From Knufia peltigerae (Eukaryota > Ascomycota > Eurotiomycetes > Chaetothyriales > Trichomeriaceae), in assembly GCA_030247855.1 (NCBI GenBank), contig JAPDRN010000041.1, forward strand, positions 62,001 through 126,000: 64,000 nucleotides of DNA, read 5' to 3'. Below the pieces are notes generated by a model. The model made no database searches. It was not told where the DNA came from and saw only the letters and a program-made list of their open reading frames with translations. A program made the translations under genes and the position numbers. Every line of letters starts with the position of its first letter. Position 1 is the first letter of the stretch. Shown here piece after piece: positions 32,694-44,597 of the stretch.

Positions 32694-35129
32694 TGCTGTC
32701 CCCTTCGAAGCAGTTGGATCGTTCCGGCATGAAGATATATTCATTGCTGGAGGTTGGATTCGGCTTGGGCATCAGTAATGGATCGGCAGTTATTCGTAGT
32801 ACAAGATAATCGCGACACCATAATCTCACTCACATGTTGGGCATCAATGCACTGTAACCTGTAAACATTAACTGTAGATCTCTAACATTCAATTTCTTGC
32901 CGAGCTTCGACGACTGAACTCAATCGAGACGAAAAGACGCAGTACAACCCAGTACCAGAATAAAATCACTGTATGAAGCAAAAACGTGGTCATCACATCG
33001 ACCGTTGGCTCATAAGGCAGCCGATTGGATCGTTCAGTAGGTGTGGACATGCCTATTGACGGAATGCGCTCGGCCTGCTTTCTAGTGCCTGGATGAGCAC
33101 AATGGTCTTGTCCAAATAGGTGGACAACATCCCTGCACAACTGTCAGGCTACCCACACCCGAGTGCGCACGGCTGGCTCGGGAGCGGGCGCGGCAAGGGT
33201 CGCTAAATCATGTCATGGAACCAGTGCTGCTCATCCAGGACCAGTGAATTCGGGGTTGGTGAAGCAGTGCAAAGGGTCGACGAAGGGGTTGTCGATTTAG
33301 AACGTGACCAGTTGTTGACCCTTTGGTGGCATGTAGAACATGCAAATAATTATGGGTACGACTGCATCAGCAGGATGTCAAACTTGATTGTGAGGGCTTG
33401 AGTCTTGGGTACGGAGTACTTGTGAGAACAATGGCGAAGTGCTGTACTCCGTACTCCTTACAGTTTGCATACTGTTTGCCAGTGCCAGCAGGCTGGGGCC
33501 GAGAGCGGTCATCGAGTGAGGCTTCGTCCTCCGGCCGGTCGCTCGGGCCCCGTGCAAAGAGGGTGTCGAAGATCAACCCATACGCCAAGCACGGACTTTG
33601 AAGGTATTAACTGTCCTTCACCCTGTACTCGTGCGGATGGCTGCACATACGAGGACTTTTAGTTAGTGCCGGTGTGAGCAACGGGGAGGCGATGGGCTGC
33701 GTAATCTTCGTCATTCACACTCCGAACCCTGCTAGATGCTAGACATGGCCCACGTTTCCGGAGTTTCGAGGGCTCTTTTGGGGGGGGCATTCCTCAGGGG
33801 ATCCAGGCTCTAACCCGTCACTACCTAGGTCTGTAGCAGGGGCCTGAAACACAGGCGAACTGGGGCAGCGGGAAGGACTTTTAGTTATCGTTTTTGACGT
33901 CTCTCTTTGTACGAGTCCAGCACGGTTAGCCGCACAGGAAGAAAGCTGTCAAAAGCTGCAGATGTCCAGACAGACGGTGCAAAAGTAAACTTCAACGGAC
34001 AAAAGCGTGCAAAGACGTCGTCGTGTTTACCTTGGTCCTGGGTTCTGAGAGAGTCTGGTGATTCCAGGAATGTTTGTGATAGTGGCCCTGTATGCGACAA
34101 TCACACGGCCTAGTGAGCCACCGAAGACCACGGTACCCTGGTAGCCGACGGAGATAGAAAACCAGCACCACAGAGTCGGCTACAAGGTTGTGTGGGCATT
34201 TGGAGAGGAGGAATCGAGAGGGACTGGTGGGATTTGAGGGAGGAATCCACCACGATTCTGCAAGTTCCTGTGAGGAATAGTCGTGAGTAGGGGTACAGAG
34301 TACAGGTCATCTTGGTACGAGCTACTCGTGCAGATTATTCGTGTTGTAGATGATCTCGTATGTTCTACGAGTCCAGAGTAGCGATTCGTAATGGGTGGCA
34401 TGGATGGTGATGGTGGTGTTTGCGGTGGTTTTTCCGATGGCACCGTCCGTCAGCAAACAAAAAGTGCGAGCGCAGTGCTCCGTGTTCCAGGGTCGAGGGC
34501 ATACAGGCATACAGCAGAACAAAAACTTTTGAGAGAGGTTGGAAATTTAGATATACTAGTACTGTGAAGAAAATGTTTGATATTACATATATAATCACCA
34601 AAAAAACCCCCTCGAGTCCAAGCCGGAGTTTGAAGCCTGAAGCCTCTAATTCCCAAGGCCCAAGAAAATCCGACGCTCGACTCCATTTCAAGTGTAGTCC
34701 CGTTTTTGGCCTTAGAAACCTGAGAACCTCCATCTTGCGAAGCCAATCCATCTCTCCTCACTCTCTTCCTTGTCTACAGCCATCGGCATCTTGTCAAAGT
34801 CAACTTGTCTCTCCTTCGTCCGTATAATTTTGTGTTTTACTGGCATCGAGAGAGAGTGTGTTGCTGCTGCGTTGCTATCACAGCCCTTTTTTTCTGACAA
34901 TTTTCCACAAAAGTTGCCGTCTTTCAAGTCGTTGGAGTTGGCCGGGTTTCTGTTTTTCTGACTCGATCTCGGAGCTGTTCGTCTCCCACTTGTTTGTCTG
35001 GTGACTTTTTCCGCTCTGCTTGCAGTTCTCCTGGGTAGTTGGCTGACCATGAACAGTACTGTTACATTATTGTACCTCGACTCCTGTCCGATTCCGACCT
35101 TTCTCCGTCGTTGATTATCCCATCTCACC
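32694..35129. other. Intergenic, 2.4 kb
   Basis: No supported gene. Two TACGGAGTA/TACTCCGTA motifs lie at 33410 and 33445. The last 400 bases are T- and CT-rich and likely carry the 5' UTR and promoter of the NRP1-like gene. Confidence 0.45.
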
Positions 35130-37241
35130 ATGGCGAGTGCTGCTCTACCCTCTCCGAAGCTGGATCGGTATGTGGTCATCCATGTAGCCACGACTTGCGA
35201 TGAACATGGGGTCTACGTGACCAAAGACTCGGCAGAAGTCATTGAAATGGGCTGGATCCTGCTCGACAGTAAGACTTGTGACGAGGTAGGTGGTGAACTC
35301 GGTTGGCAAAAAAAAGAGCCGGCGTGAAGAGACAAGGAACACCACAGGGTTGACGAGTGAATTAGATCTATCGAGAGAGTGTCTTGGTGAAGCCAATCAA
35401 CACACCTATCACACCGCTTTGCAGTGAGTCTTTGTGTCGGCAGAATCGGGGCGTTGCATAAACTGACCTTGGGATCACAGCCAGCCTCACCACATTGACC
35501 TGGGAACATGTTCGCAATGCCGGCTCCTTCCGGGACGCCGTGACTCGGTTCGACCACTTTGCCCAGGAGCATCTGATATCCAAGAATTTGGAGTTCTCCT
35601 TTGTGACACTGGATGCCTGGGACTTGCGTGTGCAGCTCCCCCGAGAGGCTCGCGACAAATCAGTCGTCCTACCGGCTTACCTGCAACACTCGCGCACCTT
35701 TGACTTGCGCTCAGAGTACGCCCGTTGGCAACAGCACCATCCAGAGTCCCTGCCCTTCGGCCCCAGCTCCCTAGCAAACATTTGTGCTGCTCTCGAGGTG
35801 GAGCCTGTGCAATCTTCGGCTCCAATCAAGCACAACCTGCCTTTCCATCTGCAGGCTCTGGCGCCTGCCTCCCCTCGCCGCGCCATGGAGGAGGCGGTCA
35901 CTCTTGCCAGGGTGCTGCGCGGCCTTATCCGGAAGTCCCAACCCGCGCATGAGCACCCGGATGTCTTGACTCGACCCATGGACGCCAGGGCTGACGTGAA
36001 CGCCTTTTTGAAGGAACGTAGCAAAGTCCTCCACATGAACGGTCTGCCGCACGACACCACCCAGTCTGAACTCGAAAGCTGGTTCACTCAATTCGGAGGA
36101 AGACCCATTGCTTTCTGGACCCTCCGTACTCCGGACCAGCACAAGCCGACAGGTTCAGGGTTTGCCGTCTTCTCCTCGCACGAAGAGGTACGTTGCACTG
36201 CCGCTTCTGTCGTTCCCTTCATATTCAAGTCACTTCTGCATTTCCCTTCTGTCAACCTGACGCCACAGATAGACATTTTGTGCTGACATATTATCTTCCT
36301 TGCTCTAGGCTGCTGAAAGTCTCTGCATGAACGGACGCGCTCTCAACGAAAAGGCCATCGAGGTCTCGCCTTCATCAAGCCGAGTCCTCGATCGTGCCGC
36401 CGAGATTCTCACACCTTTCCCTCCAAGCAAGAATAGACCTCGACCTGGTGACTGGAATTGTCCTTCATGTGGCTTCTCGAACTTTCAGCGCCGTACCGCA
36501 TGCTTCCGTTGTTCTTTCCCTGCAGCAGGTTCGGGAGGTGGTGATCCTTACGGCTACAACGCCTATGGGTATGCACCACCACACATGATGGGTCACCATC
36601 CCCATATGGGTGGTCATCATGGTCACGGCATGGGACATCATGGCCGCGGTGGCGCTGGCCCTGTTCCTTTCCGTGCTGGTGACTGGAGATGCGGTGCAGA
36701 AGGATGTCAATACCACAACTTCGCCAAAAATGTTAATTGCTTGCGCTGTGGCGCTCCCCGTTCGGGCGCCGCGATCGTTGTCGATTCTTCTTACCCGTCA
36801 CCCATGGGTCCCCCATCAGAGTTCGGCATGGGTCCTGGCTCTATGGCTAGCACTCCAGGTCCTACCCCCTACGGTGCTGGTGCTGCCGCCTTTGGCTCTG
36901 GTGCTGCCTTCGCCCAGCCACCGCCTAGCCAGTATGGCATGCCTTCTGGCATGGGTGCTCCCGGCACTGGTTTCCCTCAAATGGGTGGCATGGCCCCTGG
37001 GTATGCCTCAAGCAACATCTCCCACTCATCGTTTGGCCCCGCGGCTCAAGCTGCTTTCAGTGGCGCCACCGACAATACCACTCCAGGAAGCATGCCCCCT
37101 CAGAATGGCTTCTACGGCAGCGAGCAAGGTGCGGACCCGTTTTCGTTCCTCTCCGCCGGCATCCAAGGCCTTAGTGTGGGCGATGAGAACCAGCCGCCAC
37201 GCCGCAACGGCGGCCCTCAGACTGCTAAAAGTCCTGCTTAG
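35130..37241 (+). CDS. NRP1-like RNA-binding protein (degenerate exonuclease fold, RRM, two RanBP2 zinc fingers)
   Basis: Exons 35130..35285, 35366..35423, 35481..36187, 36309..37241; 617 residues. Residues 10-245 form a DEDDh-exonuclease-like fold, but the first acidic D-x-E motif is replaced (YVVIHVATTCDEHG), while FVTLDAWDLR keeps an Asp at the second; nuclease activity is doubtful. RRM about 252-330 (VLHMNGLPHDTTQSEL, GSGFAVFSS). RanBP2 fingers near 355-380 (C-x2-C-x10-C-x2-C, DWNCPSCGFSNF) and 430-456 (C-x4-C-x10-C-x2-C), separated by a Gly/His-rich linker. The tail is Gly/Ser/Pro/Met rich and low complexity. The architecture matches yeast Nrp1 and fungal asparagine-rich proteins, linked to RNA granules; the role here is inferred. 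Confidence 0.88.
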
Positions 37242-39106
37242 AAGGTCCAACCGGACATCGCCCTCTGTCATGGAGTTCTTGATTCCAATAACGACTTCGA
37301 CGACACAACTCATGTTCAGCAAATGGTGTTCAGTTCTTTAATCATTTCATGTACTTGACTCTTGCAGATTCATGTACATGTGTTCTCTAGTTTGTATCGT
37401 GAATATTGGCGGGCGGTGCTGGAGGTCAGGCTGGGACTGGGGATTCTTGATGGGAATGGCACATGGAACGTTCTTTGCATATGACGAATGGACGGACCTA
37501 GACACTTTGGCTTTATTTTTTTCTTCTTCCTCTTCTTCGAAATTGACGGCTTGCTTCACTTTATCTGCCAGAAAAAAGCCGGTTGGGCGGAGAAACAAGG
37601 AGCTTCAAAGGTCTAGACAAACAATACCTAAGGTTACAGGGCAAGGCCAGGGATGGAGTGTCGTGTGTCTGCTATGTGTGAAATGTGAGCTATTGCCGGC
37701 ATAGCGATGGAGCATGAATATTTTTTGATGCCAGCGACCTTTACGAAACAACTGGTGTATGTGTGTGTGCAGGTGAACGGTTTTTGAAATTTGATGTGTT
37801 GGAGGGTGGTTGTGAGGCCTAGAAGGAAAAGAGAAGAGAAGGAAAAAGGCAGAGGGCTCAATCAATCAACGGCTGGACGTTTCTACTTACCGAGAAGTAA
37901 ACAGGGGGGAAATTGCGATAGGAGACTGACTGGCAGGCTGCAAGCCTTGTCGATATTTTTATCTAAGACTGTATCAAACAAAGATTTATCTCTATCTAAA
38001 CATTTCGACTGTGCCTTGTACAGAATCTTACATGAATTTTGAATATCCCTCTCTACACCTCGGACTCGACATTGACCAACCCCAACGTATGAAGTTGGGA
38101 CCGAAACGCCTGAGAGTTCTAGATGTTTTTGTATCATATACTCATTCCATGTGGCGACTACCAAAGAATTTCTCTCGGGGGAAATTTTCTGCATACCCTA
38201 GCTAATTGAGAGCTATGTCAACATGATCTGACCTGCGGCTATATCTACGGAGTACCTCGAGGTTCTTCCTCGACGGGGAGGGTGTGTGTGTGTGAGAGAG
38301 AGAGAGAGACAGAGAGAGACAGAGAGAGACAGAGAGAGACAGAGAGAGACAGAGAGGGACAGAGAGGGAGAGAGATAGAGATTGATCATGGCAACACCGA
38401 CACGATCATCAACAGCAACTACTACTGTGCAGCAGTCACAAACCGCCCATGCCTTGTTTTCTTTTTTTTTGGTTTGGTTACTCTTTCTTATTGTTCTGTA
38501 CAGAGAGTTATCATGTGCCCGTCCGTCAGGGTCGATCAACAGAACAAGACAGGACCGTCTGTTCCACGTCCATACAACGCTCATCAGTTTCACTCCGATC
38601 AAATGAGGCTAGCTAGCTCTCTTTGTAATCGTCATCTCCCTCTCACAAATCACCAGTCCACCAGTCGCCCTATCAAACAGATGCCTTCCTTGGGCATCAT
38701 CATCATCATCATCACCATCACCTTGTCCACACTAGCGCCGAGTCAAGAAAAAGAGAGAGGGTGCAGTTGTCATGTTCAATATCTTCAACACCGATGTCAA
38801 TATTGATATCGGCATCCAAAAAAAAGGGGGGTGCTTCATGTCGCATCATCATCGATTCGACTCGACTCGGCCTCTTAGCCTCAATTCGACTGACCGACCT
38901 TCTGTCCTCATCCTCAAAAGTAAATCGATGCTGGGTGTGTGTATGTGATGATATTTCTCCAAAGATGCTGACCCCGTTGTGGTGGTCACACCGGAAGAAG
39001 CAAGTCCTTGCAAGGCAAGACACGATTATCCGCATTGCCTTTGAAAGAGAATACTACCCAGGGAAGATGATTTCTCCGCGAACTCAAAATAGAATTTCTT
39101 CGGCAC
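37242..39106. other. Intergenic with simple repeats
   Basis: 1.9 kb between convergent NRP1-like and importin genes. Holds a decamer GA-rich satellite (38301-38380), a TACGGAGTA motif at 38246 and a (TCA)n-like run near 38698. A minus-strand frame at 37347-37560 (KVKQAVNFEEEEEEKNK) follows a good acceptor-like TTTTTTCTGGCAG, and could be a small gene with an exon near 37710-37630, but I cannot support it. Confidence 0.45.
38301..38380. repeat. Decamer satellite AGAGAGAGAC
   Basis: Five perfect and about three decayed copies of a 10-bp unit, preceded by a short (GT)n and (GA)n run from 38283. Confidence 0.95.
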
Positions 39107-42100
39107 TTAAGCAGGCGCTTGCCCTTGGACTTGTGCCTGAGCTTGTGCTTGTGCTTGTGCTTGAGCTTGTGCAGCATGTGCGACCACACCTTGAAGGACC
39201 TCTCGATCTCCAGGCTCCAAGATCGAAGTCAGGCTCTGGTAGAGTTGTGGCTGCTCGGTCTGCAACTTGCCAAGAGACTCTCTGAAAGTGCCGTACGGGT
39301 CGAACTTGTCCAGCGGAGTCTCAAGGAGACTGTCTTCGTCAAGAATGCTATCCTCGTCGTCGTCGGCAAGCGCGCCAAACTTTTTAGCTTCCTCGCTCAG
39401 GAAATCAAGGTACGCTTGTGACTCGTCTTTGATGTCACCCTTGGTATCAGGAAGCGTTTCAGTGTTGATGTTGCTCCATTCTTGTCCTTGTTCCCCGACC
39501 GGCTCATCCGCCCAGTCTTCGCCGTCGTCATCGGAAGCGTACTCGGACAAGGTGTCGGACACGCCGTCGGATGCTTTGACGGCTTCTTCACGCTGCTTGA
39601 GCGCGGCAGGCAAGGTGCGGAAGAGATACGTGGCACCGGTGAGCAACCGAGGCCAGCCTGTTTGAACAGATTGAGGCACCTGGTCCGCGCGGATCGTGAG
39701 GAGCGCAGAAATCGCAGCAATGCAAAGTTTCTTGTCGTGCACTCTCCGGAAGGAATCGATGCTTCCAAACCAGATTGAGAAGAATTTGTTAGTCCAGCCC
39801 TGTGCTTCGAGGACTTGCAACGCCAGAATCGGATTGTAGTAGAGAGCGTTGATAACCATTTCAATCAGATGTATCTTATAGCTCTTCACAATGGTCTTTT
39901 GCTGCGGTCCTGTCAAGACTTCCATCGGCAGACTCACAAATACAGGGATGAAGCTGTCGATAGGGCCGCCTCGAAGATTCAACATCATTGCTTCCGCGAG
40001 CTTGCAGCCACAGATCCTGTCGACTCCTCCAACTTTGGGATCAGAAAAGATGTCCCTGACCATGCCCGCTATGGCGGCCAGGTAAGGAGGGTGGTTGATA
40101 AGTCGCTGCTGGCCGTATGAAACAAAGTTGTCCAAAGCGGGAAGCATGTCTTCCAGGTACAATTCCGCGCCGTCCTTGAAGGTCTTGTGCATGAGCTCAA
40201 AAGCTTGCCACATGGTGTCTGAGATTGATTTGGAAGCGAAGGTGCAGGAATCGATGATTTCAAACACTTCGTTGTAAAGGTCGTAGAGCTTGTTCTCCAG
40301 AGTGATAGTAATGACGGGCATGAGGATGGTTTCTAGGACGAGGAGAACATCAGGTGTGGCTTCCAATGTGAGGATGAGGGTGCCAATGGTCTGTAGGACA
40401 CCAAGGGCTGCGATGGCCTTGTCGTCGAGGTAATCGCCGTAACCAGGGTCATCTCCACTCTCAGCTGCCTTGGCTTCATTGCGTTCGAGGATTTCTTTGA
40501 CGATCCGCAGGTATGTGTCTCTCAGATTCTCGCTCAACGCAACCGCAAATGGGGTGAGTTGTTCGGCGAAGACTTCAACAAAATCTTCCATCACGTTAGA
40601 GAGTGCATCAACGTCGACTTCGTTCATCAACTTCAAGAGTTGGTGCATGATCTGTGGAATGTTGTCTTGCATTGCAATCCGGATTGGATCGTGCCTAATA
40701 AGCGGCTGCAGAGCAAGCGCGGCCATGACCCGGACGGGCAATTCGGGATCAGCCATCGAATGAAGGACGTGGCGATATATCACCATAAGATTGTTCTGAT
40801 CCTTGAAATCGAGTTGCTCGAATCGTTCCATGGTCTCACAAGCTCTGGCACGGAGGAAGCCATGTGGAGACGAGAACTCGGGGAAGACATGTCGTACGAA
40901 GAAATATTCAACCTGGTCTGCAATGGGACTCTTCTTGCCCAGTATCACCGAGGCAAGGGAACCGATCATTCGAAGAGCGCCTTCTTTTTCCCGTGGATTC
41001 TTCTGGTCGTCTGGAGCAGCTTCGTAACGGGTGACCACCTCATTGACATATTGGAGGATTACATAGGTCTGCTGCTTTCGAGACTTGGTCAACGCAATCA
41101 GAAAATTGGTAGCAGCCATATCTGGGGCCGAGACTTCTTCGTAGAAGTTGAGCTTTCGGTGGAGATAGTCGGGAGGATTGTCTGTAAAAAGTTCCATGTC
41201 TTCATCTGACTGGCATAGAACGGGAAAGATCAAATGTTTGATCAAGCTGTCCATGTGTGGCTTGAGCTTGTCCCACATTGCTTTAGGCTTTACACACTCC
41301 TCCAAGAAGATCAATGTATATGACAATGATGGTTTGCTCAGCCAGTGGTTTCCACCAACCCATTTCTCTATCTCGCCCAGATAGACTTTGAGCATTTCGG
41401 GCGCAAAGTGGGTAATGAAATTTTTGGCATAGTCGCCATATTCCTTCTCTTGGGTGGACATAAGACCAGACGGATTCCCGTATCTGACGAACAGCCGGTT
41501 GAGGTTCGCATATGACCATTTTCGTGCCTTCCACCAATGGTTTCGTTCTCGATCTTCCACATCCTCGGTCATCGCAGACTCCGGAGGCCCCTTGGAAATG
41601 ATAGTCAAGAACAGGGTGCACCAATCCACGGTTGCCTGGTGTGACTGTAGTGGTACTGGGAGACCATAATAGACAGCATGTTTGAAGCATTTGACACATA
41701 TCCTCAACATCTCGCCAGCTTCAGGACTCGATTCGTTCACGAGTCTGTTTGCAATGCCCAACAGAGTCGGGAAGCCGATCTCGACCACTTTGTCCAAGTT
41801 CGCCCTCTCTTCGCCGGCCCGGAAACGATACGTTCGGCATATAGCCAGTAAACATTGGAGACCCGCATATACCGAGTTTACATCCTGAGTGTTTAACAGT
41901 TGAAGGGTTATGTCCATCAAATCTGGCCATTTGGCTGGAAAATCATACTGCAGGACGGTTTGTAGGATAGGAATGAGCTGTGCTCGTACGGGCGGAGGGG
42001 ACGTGGAAAGGACCGGCAGAAGTCGATCTTTGAATGGTTTTCGTTCAGGTTCGGATATGGGCTGATGCGGTGTGTTCTCAGTGCTCCAACCCCGCGATAC

Positions 42101-42283
42101 TCGATTCTTCAGGTAGATGGCAGTCGAGAGGCGCACGCCAGGGTCTTGTTCGGACTGCAAGTTGTCAAGGAGAGCGCCGATAAAACCAGCATGCTGCTCC
42201 GCCTGCTTGAGGGCCAATTCAGCTTGTTGGCGAATGTTCTGATCGGCTGACAACGTGGACGCGATGGTCTTGCTCAAATCCAT
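39107..42283 (-). CDS. Importin-beta family nuclear transport receptor (Nmd5/Sxm1, importin-7/8 type)
   Basis: 1058 residues from ATG 42283 (MDLSKTIASTLSADQNIRQQ); the frame is open about 60 codons further upstream without a likely start except an ATG near 42442, so a 5' UTR or extra N-terminus is possible. HEAT repeats throughout. The N-terminus is an importin-beta N domain that binds Ran-GTP (AELALKQAEQHAGFIGALL, GVRLSTAIYLKNRVSRGW). Length and the acidic segment near the C-terminus (LADDDEDSILDEDSLLETP) fit Nmd5/Sxm1 rather than importin-beta1. Carries cargo such as ribosomal or stress proteins into the nucleus, by family. The last 20 residues are an Ala-Gln repeat coded by a hexanucleotide repeat. 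Confidence 0.92.
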   Translation of the reverse strand: MDLSKTIASTLSADQNIRQQAELALKQAEQHAGFIGALLDNLQSEQDPGVRLSTAIYLKNRVSRGWSTENTPHQPISEPERKPFKDRLLPVLSTSPPPVRAQLIPILQTVLQYDFPAKWPDLMDITLQLLNTQDVNSVYAGLQCLLAICRTYRFRAGEERANLDKVVEIGFPTLLGIANRLVNESSPEAGEMLRICVKCFKHAVYYGLPVPLQSHQATVDWCTLFLTIISKGPPESAMTEDVEDRERNHWWKARKWSYANLNRLFVRYGNPSGLMSTQEKEYGDYAKNFITHFAPEMLKVYLGEIEKWVGGNHWLSKPSLSYTLIFLEECVKPKAMWDKLKPHMDSLIKHLIFPVLCQSDEDMELFTDNPPDYLHRKLNFYEEVSAPDMAATNFLIALTKSRKQQTYVILQYVNEVVTRYEAAPDDQKNPREKEGALRMIGSLASVILGKKSPIADQVEYFFVRHVFPEFSSPHGFLRARACETMERFEQLDFKDQNNLMVIYRHVLHSMADPELPVRVMAALALQPLIRHDPIRIAMQDNIPQIMHQLLKLMNEVDVDALSNVMEDFVEVFAEQLTPFAVALSENLRDTYLRIVKEILERNEAKAAESGDDPGYGDYLDDKAIAALGVLQTIGTLILTLEATPDVLLVLETILMPVITITLENKLYDLYNEVFEIIDSCTFASKSISDTMWQAFELMHKTFKDGAELYLEDMLPALDNFVSYGQQRLINHPPYLAAIAGMVRDIFSDPKVGGVDRICGCKLAEAMMLNLRGGPIDSFIPVFVSLPMEVLTGPQQKTIVKSYKIHLIEMVINALYYNPILALQVLEAQGWTNKFFSIWFGSIDSFRRVHDKKLCIAAISALLTIRADQVPQSVQTGWPRLLTGATYLFRTLPAALKQREEAVKASDGVSDTLSEYASDDDGEDWADEPVGEQGQEWSNINTETLPDTKGDIKDESQAYLDFLSEEAKKFGALADDDEDSILDEDSLLETPLDKFDPYGTFRESLGKLQTEQPQLYQSLTSILEPGDREVLQGVVAHAAQAQAQAQAQAQAQVQGQAPA
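39128..39172. repeat. Hexanucleotide repeat inside importin gene
   Basis: GCTTGT units, read on the minus strand as (ACAAGC)n, encode alternating Ala and Gln (AQAQAQ) at the C-terminus. Likely variable in length between strains. Confidence 0.85.
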
Positions 42284-42556
42284 GGCGCCAGAATTTTGCC
42301 CTGGCAAGGGCTGATACGTCGACACCTCCAAAAGAAACAGAAGACGATCAAATAACAACAGAGGCCGTGAAGGGTCCTCAAGGGCGGGTTGGCTGGGGCA
42401 AGATATACGCGGGAAAACATATTTACACGGATTCAGGTTCATGGCTGCCGCCGCAGCTGCCAAGACCTTGACAAGCGAGCCAACAGCAGCGCAACAATTC
42501 TAACACAATGGCAAGGCGACGAGGCCTTTCTCTTCTATATCATTCCATTCTATCTT

Positions 42557-43496
42557 CTACATCGTGGCTGCTAACTTCAGCATCGCGAGATGAACAACGT
42601 ATCCCGAGGTTGAGCGGAGGTTGGGGGAGATTTTCTCATCAGGCATTCTCCATACATAGAACTCTTGCATCAGGCTGTCCAGAAAGAGCTCGAAGATCGA
42701 ATCTGATCGAAGCTGTTGAGCTATCAATACGACTGTCGACTTTGGCGTGGATGCTCCCAGATAACAGATGTCCGTTACCATCTGGACCAAGGGTTTGACA
42801 AGAAAGTCGTTGTAGACACAATCGCAGAGAATCACCAGATCAATGGAGTCCTCAGACGAGATGACCGAGAGGAGATTTTCAGCCCGATCAGTCTCCCAGT
42901 CGAGTGCCATGGTTTTGAGAGATGAAGTCAGAATGGGTACCCTTGAGCTGCTGCGTTTCTTTGTAGATCTCGATCGAGGCTCATTCGTACTTGAATTGGC
43001 TGATATGTTCTCCTTCAGATACTTCATCACATACTCCTGGTCAGTGAGCACATAACACTTGACGAGACGAGAGAGGACCAGGCCTACGAGGCCAGCCAGC
43101 CCGCAACCCAATTCAACCACAGTAGCATTAGCATGTAGTACATTGAGATCAGCCAATACTGATGGAAAAGAGGCCAGCCACGCAGCTAACAGAGGCGTGA
43201 CTTTCCACAAGACTGCTCCTGTAGTACCTTCTTTCCGGTTGGAATTCAAGAGTCCTGGGGATTGTTGTAGTTCATACTCATGGCCAGCGACTTCGACCTG
43301 AATAGTGTCCTGTCTGGAATCGATGAACCCCAGATTGTTACTTGGGATTTCTTGACTGAACAATTCAAAAGTCTCTGAAACGAAAGGTCAGACAGCACGA
43401 AACCCTGCCAGTCAGCCAGAAGGGCAAAATGCTACTACCTTCTGATGCATCCTCCATTGGAGGACCCAGAATATCATGAAGTTTGGACGAAGCCAT
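42557..43496 (-). CDS. RKM5-type protein-lysine methyltransferase
   Basis: Exon 1 43496..43439 (MASSKLHDILGPPMEDASE), intron 43438..43375 (GTAGTA...CGTTTCAG, 64 nt), exon 2 43374..42557; 291 residues. Class-I SAM-dependent fold: substrate-type motif TGAVLWKVTPLLAAWL, SAM loop VVELGCGLAGLVG, YVLTDQEYVMKYLKENI, and the post-I acidic DLVILCDCVYNDFLVKP in the position of the METTL21/RKM5 family DxxY motif. Yeast Rkm5 methylates a lysine of ribosomal protein uL1; the same target is inferred. 273 bp upstream of the importin gene on the same strand. Confidence 0.85.
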
Positions 43497-44597
43497 TGCG
43501 CTCGCATGGTCTCAGACGCTGATCAGGGCTTTTATGTCGGTTGGCCAGGATCAAGCCGCGATATTCTGTCAAAACAGGAGGATCAGTGGAGGTAAGATCT
43601 GCCTGAATGATACAATGGTGCAGTTTTCTGGAGTTGGTGACAATCCTGCACATTGCTTTGTCAGTTCAGGGCCGCACTTAAGCGACAGGGGATGATGCAT
43701 GAAAAGACGAATAGCCACACTCTAGCTGACAGCACTGAGCCAACGATAGCCGGTGAGTATTGGAAGAGGGGGTACTGACAATGAGGTATTTGCAGGAACT
43801 TCGAGTGCCGTCTTCAGCAGATGTAGGGTGGAGTGCCGAGAGGCGAAAGAACACGTCAGTCAGTCCATCAAGCCAGGTATGAGACACAGGCCCAGTCGAA
43901 CTCGTATAACACCTGGACGAGACATAATCGAGGGTTAAAGGAAGCCAAGGTGAAATTCATCATCTTGTGGTGCCTGGGCATTATTATTGAGAGCCAATTC
44001 ATCCTGCTCCGGCGCCGAGACAAAAGAGTACATTACCTAGACCTCAGGTAAGAGAGGACTGTTGGCGATGCTTACAGGCTCCGGCCCAAGCCAATCAAGC
44101 CGAACCGAGGCCCAGCAAGTTCCTACGGTGCGCCTATCACAGGGTTTCTTCCCCAGCCTAAGAGCTCCGTTGGTCACTCCCAACCCCAACACAAGCCACC
44201 CAGCATCTTCTGTCCCAAGTGAATACCTGATTACTTTGTATGCCTTCGCCCCTGGTGACGGCGATGTTGACGTAACTTACTCCCTCGTCCGTCTCTTCTT
44301 CTTGTGCGATACTTGTCTGTCGCAGCCTAAATAGTCCTTACATCTTGACCAGGCACAAGAGTTTGACATTGTTTCTAACTCTCACAATCGCCAACCTTCT
44401 GGTGTCTCGCGTCCAACTACAACGCAGGCACCAACTTCTGCTCAGATATTGATTTGCGCACTTCACGAAGCATTCACTCTTACCTGATTACACCGCGACT
44501 CCACAACTTCTCTTAAACCTCCACACCTTACATTCCACAATCCTCTGCCATCTTGCGCAGACTGTTAAAAAGACAATCACACACTCCCTGATCAGAG
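43497..44597. other. Intergenic between divergent methyltransferase and acyl-CoA synthetase genes
   Basis: Shared 1.1-kb upstream region. No gene recognised. The right 250 bases are CT- and CAC-rich and probably the synthetase promoter and 5' UTR. Confidence 0.5.

Noticed and set aside
37347..37710. Possible two-exon minus-strand gene with NFEEEEEEKNK
   Set aside because: Acceptor looks good but donor (GTATTG) and first exon are poor; composition is low complexity.
38283..38380. CRISPR-like regular repeats
   Set aside because: The 10-bp units are directly adjacent without spacers in a eukaryotic intergenic region; a simple satellite.
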